Below, one piece after another: positions 50,489 to 56,335 of a stretch of 56,335 nt of DNA (the first letter of the stretch is position 1; each line of letters opens with the position of its first letter). Both the position numbers and the translations under genes were made by a program. The stretch is from NCBI GenBank assembly GCA_051652245.1, contig JBOFTV010000030.1, positions 1 through 56,335 on the forward strand, read 5' to 3'. The stretch is from BHER01 sp051652245. Its GTDB lineage: Bacteria; Bacillota_I; Bacilli_A; Culicoidibacterales; Culicoidibacteraceae. Under the pieces are notes generated by a model, which was given only the letters and a program-made list of their open reading frames with translations, made no database searches and was not told the origin of the DNA.

Positions 50489-51466
50489 ATGTTAAATATC
50501 GGTATAATTGGAACGGGCGTAATTGCGACACAATTTGCAAGTGAGGCGCAAAAGAACCCAAGGGTAAAGCTAGTGGGTGTTTGTGCGCGAAACCTAGAAA
50601 AGACAAAGAAATTTGCCGCGCAGTTTGGCATTGAACATGTCTATGAGCGTGTCGAACAATTATGTGAGAGCAAGCAAATTGATGCAATCTACATTGCATC
50701 GTTGCATCCAACCCATCCGCAATATGCCATTTCTGCATTAAATCGGCAAAAGCACGTCCTCTGTGAAAAACCAGCGGCGCTTACAGTTACCCAAATAGAG
50801 CAAATAAAAAGGGCGGCAACCAGTAACCAAAAATTATTTATGGAAGCAATGACAGTTGGTTTTCATCCACTCTATCAGCAGATTAAACAAGTCATAGCAA
50901 GCGGGAAAATTGGGGAAATCACCCATGTTGAAACATCACTTGGTCGTAAAAGTCAAAAAGAGCATAAACATGCGCCAGAATTAGCAGGAGGCTGTGTCTA
51001 TGACATCGGCATTTACAATATTTTCTGTACGCTAGACCTCCTAGGAGAAATCAAATCGTTAACAACACTTAAACAAATGCATCAAATTTGGGATGTTGTT
51101 GGCACAATTCAAGTTCTTGCGGAGCATAAAAGCGGACAGCATAGTTATATGTATATGACGATGGATTCAATTTCAGCAAATAGTGCCACAATAATTGGCA
51201 CAAAAGGAACAATCCAAATTCCCCAAAGCTGGACAACACCAGAAACATATACAATAACGTTACTTGATGGCAGCGTTGAAACCATCACAAGACCGAATAC
51301 AAGCTGGCTAGGACATGAATTAGAGGCCTTTGTGGATACAATTGAAGCAGGGAAACACGCTTGCCCAACAATGCCCTTAGAAATGTCAAAACAAATTCAA
51401 CAAACAATTGCTCAAATCTATGAATCAGCCGAATTAGTACTACCCCAGAGCGCAATTTTAATCTAG
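50489..51466 (+). CDS. Gfo/Idh/MocA family oxidoreductase
   Basis: An NAD(P)-dependent sugar or cyclitol dehydrogenase. The Rossmann motif is NIGIIGTGVIATQF (3-16), followed by IDAIYIASLHPTHPQYAISALNRQKHVLCEKPAALT (within ~70-105), where the EKP lysine is catalytic. The C-terminal alpha/beta domain holds GGCVYDIGIYNI, including the conserved Asp. The length (325 aa) is normal. The substrate cannot be predicted. It is 21 bases after the thioredoxin gene and 15 before mnmE, in a run of same-strand genes. Confidence 0.9.
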   Translation: MLNIGIIGTGVIATQFASEAQKNPRVKLVGVCARNLEKTKKFAAQFGIEHVYERVEQLCESKQIDAIYIASLHPTHPQYAISALNRQKHVLCEKPAALTVTQIEQIKRAATSNQKLFMEAMTVGFHPLYQQIKQVIASGKIGEITHVETSLGRKSQKEHKHAPELAGGCVYDIGIYNIFCTLDLLGEIKSLTTLKQMHQIWDVVGTIQVLAEHKSGQHSYMYMTMDSISANSATIIGTKGTIQIPQSWTTPETYTITLLDGSVETITRPNTSWLGHELEAFVDTIEAGKHACPTMPLEMSKQIQQTIAQIYESAELVLPQSAILI

Positions 51467-51481
51467 AAAGAGGAAAAATTT

Positions 51482-52846
51482 ATGAGTCAACAAACAATTG
51501 TGGCAATAGCAACAGCACAAGTTGAAGGTGCCATTTCTATCCTAAGATTAAGTGGTCCCCAAGCAATTGCGATTGTCGATACAATCTTTAAAACGAAAAC
51601 ACCACTAGCAATGCAACCAACCCATACAATTCATTATGGGCATATTAGTGACCCCGAAGATGACGAAATACTTGATGAAGTACTCGTCAGTCTTTTTCGT
51701 TGTCCAAGAACGTACACGCGTGAGGATGTCGTCGAAATCAATTGCCATGGCGGTATTGAGGTGACCAATCAAATACTCCTGCTTACCCTAAAACAAGGAG
51801 CAACACTAGCTCAGCCGGGCGAATTTACCAAGCGCGCCTTCTTAAATGGCCGCATTGACTTAACACAGGCAGAAGCTGTAGCTGACCTGATTGCTGCTGA
51901 TAATCGCCAGGCAATTAAAATGGCTGTTGGTTCAATTGATGGAAAGCTCTCAGAAAAAATAATCGAATTTCGCTACGAAACAATTGAAATCCTTGCTAAT
52001 ATTGAAGTTAATATTGACTACCCCGAATATGATGACGTTGAATTTTTAACAGATGAACTATTACTGCCCAAAATCACAAAATTATATGATAAAATGCAGC
52101 AGCTCCTCCAAACATCAAAAACGGGAGCAGTCATTAAAAATGGGATTAAAACAGCGATCATTGGGAAACCCAATGTTGGTAAATCAAGCCTCCTAAATCG
52201 CCTCATTCGTGAGCAAAAGGCAATTGTAACAAGCGTTGCGGGGACAACGCGCGATACTGTTGAGGGCCATATTCGGCTAGGCAACTTAACAATGCATATA
52301 ATTGATACCGCCGGAATTAGACAGACTGAAGACATTGTTGAGAAAATCGGCATCGAGAAAGCCAAACAAACAATTACGACAGCAGAATTAATCTTACTAG
52401 TTCTTGATGGCAGTAACCCACTTGATGAAATTGACCAGCAATTATTAGAGCTAATCGCCAACAAGCAAACAATTATCATCATTAACAAGCAGGACTTGCA
52501 GCAGAAAATCAAACTCCCTGAAAATATCAACAAGAAAATCATTTCTGTATCAGCAAAACTAGAAATCGGGATTGAAGAAATCTATGATGCGATAACCGCA
52601 AGCATGAACCTTGATTTAGTCTCAGCCAATGCCCTATATTTAGCAAATATCCGCCACATAAACCTCCTAACAGAGGCAGCCAACGCCTTAAAAGCAAGCA
52701 GTACAGCAGCAGAAATGGGACTGCCAATTGATATCATCACCATTGACTTACAAAACTGCTATGCAAATTTAGGGCGAATTCTAGGCATCGAAATGCAAGA
52801 TGACCTCCTCAACACATTATTTGCTAAATTCTGCCTAGGAAAATAA
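51482..52846 (+). CDS. mnmE: tRNA modification GTPase MnmE
   Basis: MnmE works with MnmG to add a carboxymethylaminomethyl group to the wobble uridine (U34) of certain tRNAs. The N-terminal folate-binding domain starts TIVAIATAQVEGAISILRLSG and includes YTREDVVEINCHGG. The inserted G domain has G1 GKPNVGKSS (~224-232), DTAGIR and NKQD. The C-terminal CLGK (451-454) matches the family's CxGK end, with its catalytic Cys. The length is 454 aa. AGAGGAAA precedes the ATG. The neighbour mnmG is not in this window. Confidence 0.96.
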   Translation: MSQQTIVAIATAQVEGAISILRLSGPQAIAIVDTIFKTKTPLAMQPTHTIHYGHISDPEDDEILDEVLVSLFRCPRTYTREDVVEINCHGGIEVTNQILLLTLKQGATLAQPGEFTKRAFLNGRIDLTQAEAVADLIAADNRQAIKMAVGSIDGKLSEKIIEFRYETIEILANIEVNIDYPEYDDVEFLTDELLLPKITKLYDKMQQLLQTSKTGAVIKNGIKTAIIGKPNVGKSSLLNRLIREQKAIVTSVAGTTRDTVEGHIRLGNLTMHIIDTAGIRQTEDIVEKIGIEKAKQTITTAELILLVLDGSNPLDEIDQQLLELIANKQTIIIINKQDLQQKIKLPENINKKIISVSAKLEIGIEEIYDAITASMNLDLVSANALYLANIRHINLLTEAANALKASSTAAEMGLPIDIITIDLQNCYANLGRILGIEMQDDLLNTLFAKFCLGK

Positions 52847-52881
52847 GCACGTTAAAATTTAGAAAAAAAGGGGACTGCAAA

Positions 52882-53859
52882 ATGAAAAAAAGTCATAAAA
52901 TAATTATAGCAATCGGATTAAGCCTTATCTTACTATTTAGTGGGGGATTAATTTTTGCCAGCAACTATTTTTACAACTTATCAATTGCCCGCACAGACAA
53001 AAGTTTTCTTGCAAGTGAGGAAGAGCAACCCAAGCTAATCGTCGAAAATGATGTTTATCTTGATGAAAAACAGCAAAATGCTCAATGGCTCGCACAAGCA
53101 GCGCTGATTCCCAAAGAAATTACGGCATTTGATGGCATCAAACTTAAAGGTACCTACATTCCAGGACCACAGAAAACCAATAAAACGATGATTATTGTTC
53201 ATGGTTATGATGGATATGGTTTGAGCATGACAACATACGCCCGTTTTTACCAACAAAAATACGGCACTAATATTTTTATGGCCGATGCGCGTGGCCACGG
53301 TAAAAGTGAAGGCGAATTTATTGGTATGGGTTGGGCTGATCGGCTCGACTACTTAAAATGGATTGATTTATTAATTAGCGATATTGGTCCAAGCATTGAA
53401 ATTGGTTTCCATGGTGTCTCAATGGGGGGCGCAACAGTCATGATGCTAAGTGGTGAAGAACTCCCAAAACAAGTTAAATTCTTAATTGAAGACTGCGGCT
53501 ACACGGATGTTTACGCTATTTTCAAGCACAAATTAAAGCAAATGTACAACCTCCCCCCTTTCCCCCTACTTGACACAACTAGCATAGTAACAGAAATCAA
53601 AGCGGGCTATGGCTTTAAAGAAGCATCAAGTATAGACGCACTTAAACGGGGAACAACACCAATATTAATGGTTCATGGCGATGCTGACACATTTGTCCCC
53701 TTCTGGATGCTTGATGAACTTTACAATGCCTCAAACTCCCAAGACAAACAAAAAGTTGTAATTGAAGGGGCTGAGCATGGTGATTCATTTGAAATGAACA
53801 ACGAGCAAAAGTACACAAAAGCAATTGACAGATATGTGACAAAATACTTCACACCTTAA
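52882..53859 (+). CDS. Membrane-anchored alpha/beta hydrolase
   Basis: An N-terminal helix (IIIAIGLSLILLFSGGLIFA, residues 7-26) anchors or exports the protein. The hydrolase core follows: oxyanion HGYDGYG near 107-113, nucleophile elbow GVSMGGATVM (Ser near 178), Asp in ILMVHGDADTFVP and His in EGAEHGDSF. This is the S9-like/YqkD-type acyl-hydrolase pattern of Bacillota. The substrate is unknown. The length is 325 aa. AAAGGGG precedes the ATG. The gene is followed by a small membrane protein after 25 bases. Confidence 0.85.
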   Translation: MKKSHKIIIAIGLSLILLFSGGLIFASNYFYNLSIARTDKSFLASEEEQPKLIVENDVYLDEKQQNAQWLAQAALIPKEITAFDGIKLKGTYIPGPQKTNKTMIIVHGYDGYGLSMTTYARFYQQKYGTNIFMADARGHGKSEGEFIGMGWADRLDYLKWIDLLISDIGPSIEIGFHGVSMGGATVMMLSGEELPKQVKFLIEDCGYTDVYAIFKHKLKQMYNLPPFPLLDTTSIVTEIKAGYGFKEASSIDALKRGTTPILMVHGDADTFVPFWMLDELYNASNSQDKQKVVIEGAEHGDSFEMNNEQKYTKAIDRYVTKYFTP

Positions 53860-53884
53860 TTAAGAAGGGACTTAGTTAAATACA

Positions 53885-54214
53885 ATGGAACAAAAAGAAA
53901 TTAAAACAAGCGGTGTCATTATCGACGAAAGCAACGGTAAAATTGCGATAAATCAGAGTAAACAGGAAAAGCCTTACTTACTCTTTCAAATGCTAATTGG
54001 CCAATCAATCTGGTGCCAAATTGCGTATGCTGGAATCATCGCGCTCTTCAAAGGCCCGCTAAATACGCTCCTTCCAAAAATCCTCCAATCATTCACATAC
54101 TACACAAAAGCAGAAGGAATCATAACAATCAGCTACCTAATCAGCAACTGGATTAGACTATTAATCATCGCCCTAACCCTAATTTTTTTCTTTTTAGAAA
54201 AAAAACAAGAATAG
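53885..54214 (+). CDS. Small membrane protein, 109 aa
   Basis: A polar N-terminus (MEQKEIKTSGVIIDESNGK) is followed by two hydrophobic segments, WCQIAYAGIIALFKGPL and LISNWIRLLIIALTLIFFFL. I do not recognise it. It lies 25 bases after the hydrolase gene and 50 before the CofE-like gene. The ribosome site is AAGGGACTTAG, only fair. Confidence 0.5.
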   Translation: MEQKEIKTSGVIIDESNGKIAINQSKQEKPYLLFQMLIGQSIWCQIAYAGIIALFKGPLNTLLPKILQSFTYYTKAEGIITISYLISNWIRLLIIALTLIFFFLEKKQE

Positions 54215-54264
54215 TATATCATTATTTTATTATTAATGTGAAATAAGAGAAAGCAGGAGTACAA

Positions 54265-55443
54265 ATGAGAACAATAGGAACACAGGCCTTAGGAATAAGA
54301 ACACCAATAATTAAAGAAAATGACGATTTAGTCACAATTGTTAGCAACTCACTACGGCGCGCTCAAGACGCGGGTGCCCTAACAATCGAAAATGGTGATA
54401 TCATTGCCATAACCGAAGCAGTTGTTGCAAGGGCCCAAGGGAATTATGCAAGCGTTAGCGATATTGCTAAGGAAGTGAAAGAAATCTTTGGTGAGGAACC
54501 AATTGGCTTAGTTTTCCCGATTATGAGTCGAAATCGCTTTTCCATATTACTTGCCGGTATTGCACAAGGTGCCTCAAAAGTTACAATACTAATGAGTTAT
54601 CCCGGTGATGAAGTCGGCAATAAAATTATTTCCCTTGATGCCCTCGATGATGCGGGGGTTAATCCCTATTCTGATACTTTTACAGAGCAATCATTTAGAG
54701 AAACATTTGGTTTTGATACCGTCCATGAATTTACGGGGACTGATTATATTGAATATTACCGCTCAATTGCGGATAATATTGAAATAATCTTCGCAAATGA
54801 TCCACGTCATATTCTTACGGTAACCAAAAATGTCATCTGTGCTGATATTCACACACGCAAAAGAACACAGCGCCTCCTAGTTGAAGCCGGGGCAACTAAA
54901 GTTATTTGCCTCGATGATATCCTAAGTAGTCCAACTACGGCACATGGCTATAATGAAAGTTATGGTATCCTTGGCTCAAATCGGGCAACAGATACCTCAA
55001 TTAAACTATTCCCGCGGGATTGTAAAAGCTTTGTTTTAGACGTACAAGCCAAAATTTTAGCTGAGTTTGGGTCAAACGTCGAAGTCATGGTAAATGGTGA
55101 TGGTGCGTTTAAAGACCCCCAAGGAGGAATTTGGGAACTTGCTGACCCAGTTGTTAGCCCCGCATTTACAGATGGCTTAATTGGGACACCAAATGAAATA
55201 AAACTAAAATATGTTGCAGACAACGAACATGCGCACCTTGCGGGAGCAGCATTAGAAACAGCAATTCGGCAATCGATTAAAAACAAAGATAGTGACTTAG
55301 TTGGCAAAGACCATGCCCTAGGAACAACACCAAGACAATACACAGACCTACTAGGATCACTTTGTGATCTAATGAGCGGTAGTGGCGACAAAGGAACACC
55401 AGTCATTTTAATTAAAGGTTATTTTGACAGTTATGCTGATTAA
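54265..55443 (+). CDS. CofE-like (coenzyme F420-0:L-glutamate ligase family) protein
   Basis: The N-terminal half matches the F420-0 gamma-glutamyl ligase fold: GALTIENGDIIAITEAVVARAQGNYASV (~37-64) and a Ser/Arg-rich motif SRNRFSILLAGIAQGA. The protein (392 aa) is longer than archaeal CofE (~250 aa). Similar proteins are found in many Bacillota that lack F420, where the role is unknown. The central ICADIHTRKRTQRLLVEAGATKVICLDDI and the C-terminal VMVNGDGAFKDPQGGIWELADP are well-structured and acidic. No other F420 gene is seen. Ligation of glutamate to another metabolite is the family inference. AGCAGGAG precedes the ATG and a terminator follows. Confidence 0.8.
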   Translation: MRTIGTQALGIRTPIIKENDDLVTIVSNSLRRAQDAGALTIENGDIIAITEAVVARAQGNYASVSDIAKEVKEIFGEEPIGLVFPIMSRNRFSILLAGIAQGASKVTILMSYPGDEVGNKIISLDALDDAGVNPYSDTFTEQSFRETFGFDTVHEFTGTDYIEYYRSIADNIEIIFANDPRHILTVTKNVICADIHTRKRTQRLLVEAGATKVICLDDILSSPTTAHGYNESYGILGSNRATDTSIKLFPRDCKSFVLDVQAKILAEFGSNVEVMVNGDGAFKDPQGGIWELADPVVSPAFTDGLIGTPNEIKLKYVADNEHAHLAGAALETAIRQSIKNKDSDLVGKDHALGTTPRQYTDLLGSLCDLMSGSGDKGTPVILIKGYFDSYAD

Positions 55444-55446
55444 ATC

Positions 55447-55483
55447 AAAAACAGTATCATATCAATAGTGATACTGTTTTTTT
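55447..55483 (+). terminator. Terminator after the CofE-like gene
   Basis: AAAAACAGTATCA and TGATACTGTTTTT form a 13-bp perfect stem with a TATCAATAG loop and extra T residues. Confidence 0.88.
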
Positions 55484-55512
55484 AGAAAAAAAGAAGAGAA
55501 GGGTTGAGGACA

Positions 55513-56172
55513 ATGGAAATCGCTGTAAACGGAATTACGTTATTTTATGAAAAAACGGGAATGGGGGATCCACTGCTACTACTGCATGGCAATGGTGAAG
55601 ATCATCGGATATTTTCCCCCCTCATTAAGAAACTAGAACAACATTTTAGCGTGTATGCCATTGATAGTAGAAATCATGGTAAAAGTACGAAAACAACTGA
55701 TTATGGCTACAAGACAATGGCCCAAGATATCGAAGCCTTTATTCACGAGTTAGATTTAGGGCGGGTAAGAATACTTGGCTTTAGTGATGGAGCTATAACG
55801 GGACTGACAATGGCGCTTAAAAACCAGGAACTAATTAGTAAAATGGCATTATTAGGCGTAAATCTAAAACCAAGCGACTTTAGGGATCAAACCCACGCAT
55901 TCCTCAAAAGAACGTATGACCAAACTAAAAATCCATTAGTTAAACTGATGCTTGAAGAACCACAAATTGAAATGGATGATCTTAAAGAAGTCAACATCGA
56001 AACCTTGGTAATTGCTGCGCAATCGGATATTTTCAAACCAGAAGTATTTGTTAACATTGTTGAAGCCCTCCCCAAAGGCGAACTCCTTATTATGGAAGGG
56101 CATCAACATAATAGCTATATCAGTGGTGTGGACATTCTAGCACCAAACTTATTAAGCTTCTTTACAGACTAA
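55513..56172 (+). CDS. Alpha/beta hydrolase
   Basis: A cytoplasmic hydrolase of 219 residues. ATG 55513 is chosen because AAGGG (55499-55503) is nine bases upstream; the TTG at 55504 touches it. The oxyanion region is LLLHGNGEDHRIF, and AIDSRNHGKSTKT is the family HGxS segment. The nucleophile elbow is GFSDGAITGL (Ser near 95) and the catalytic His lies in MEGHQHNSYI near the end. It is shorter than typical (~260) because the cap is reduced. The substrate is unknown. It stands alone after a terminator. Confidence 0.85.
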   Translation: MEIAVNGITLFYEKTGMGDPLLLLHGNGEDHRIFSPLIKKLEQHFSVYAIDSRNHGKSTKTTDYGYKTMAQDIEAFIHELDLGRVRILGFSDGAITGLTMALKNQELISKMALLGVNLKPSDFRDQTHAFLKRTYDQTKNPLVKLMLEEPQIEMDDLKEVNIETLVIAAQSDIFKPEVFVNIVEALPKGELLIMEGHQHNSYISGVDILAPNLLSFFTD

Positions 56173-56231
56173 GAGTAGGTTAACTTACTATCTCATTGTC
56201 AAGCGTATATTAAAATGTCCCACGAAAATCT

Positions 56232-56265
56232 AAACATGAGCCTCAAAACTGGCCCTATGTTTTTG
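56232..56265 (+). terminator. Possible terminator near the window end
   Basis: AAACATGAGCC can pair imperfectly with GGCCCTATGTTT and is followed by TT. The remaining bases to 56335 contain nothing I can identify. Confidence 0.35.
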
Positions 56266-56335
56266 GGAATTGGAGTAAGATAAAAACGAACTTCTTCGCC
56301 ACGGATGAGTCATGGGCGGAATATATTTGACTTTT

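Overview
The window is AT-rich (I judge it well under 45% GC), densely coded, mostly on the + strand, with Shine-Dalgarno sites of the AAGGAGG type and many Rho-independent terminators. Together with Firmicute-style genes (Mn-dependent pyrophosphatase PpaC, RadA, PepF, C39 bacteriocin exporter, LPXTG-like surface protein) this points to a low-GC Gram-positive (Bacillota), probably host- or gut-associated because a choloylglycine-hydrolase-family enzyme and a very large wall protein are present. I cannot name the genus. No rRNA or tRNA genes were seen.

Layout. (1) 1-5101: leuABCD, preceded by a leader peptide with four consecutive Leu codons and an attenuator-like terminator. (2) 5100-6240: an unknown minus-strand gene and a decayed IS4-type transposase. 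(3) 6376-13578: a 2400-residue repeat-rich surface protein. (4) 13644-20490: ilvD-ilvA-ilvB-ilvN-ilvC-ridA, preceded by a second leader peptide (Val-Leu-Leu-Leu-Val-Ile) with terminator and antiterminator pairings. The leu and ilv units together make Ile, Val and Leu, and RidA removes reactive enamines produced by IlvA. (5) 20558-34052: housekeeping and metabolic genes (opine-dehydrogenase-like enzyme, ppaC, exoA, radA, ispD, ispF, a small surface protein sharing a module with the giant one, a bile-salt-hydrolase-like enzyme, an OppA-like lipoprotein, pepF). (6) 34283-39520: a 2-aminoethylphosphonate uptake and degradation cluster (phnD-phnC-phnE-phnE-phnW-phnX). (7) 40240-44992: a bacteriocin-type export locus with a double-glycine precursor. 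(8) 45114-46244: a possible small cationic peptide gene and then a CRISPR array. (9) 46467-56172: topB, an aminotransferase, a PedC-like thioredoxin, an oxidoreductase, mnmE, two alpha/beta hydrolases and a CofE-like ligase.

The most striking element is the CRISPR array at 45294-46190. It has thirteen identical 36-base repeats plus one degenerate terminal repeat. From memory, the repeat differs at one base from that of the Leptotrichia shahii type VI-A (Cas13a) system, yet there is no cas gene of any kind in the window. The array has its own near-consensus promoter and a strong terminator, so it looks like a stand-alone crRNA transcription unit. The reverse complements of two spacers (7 and 1) look like mRNA translation-start regions, as expected for an RNA-targeting system. 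The array needs a Cas13a supplied from elsewhere in the genome, or it is a relic, or it works with something unknown.
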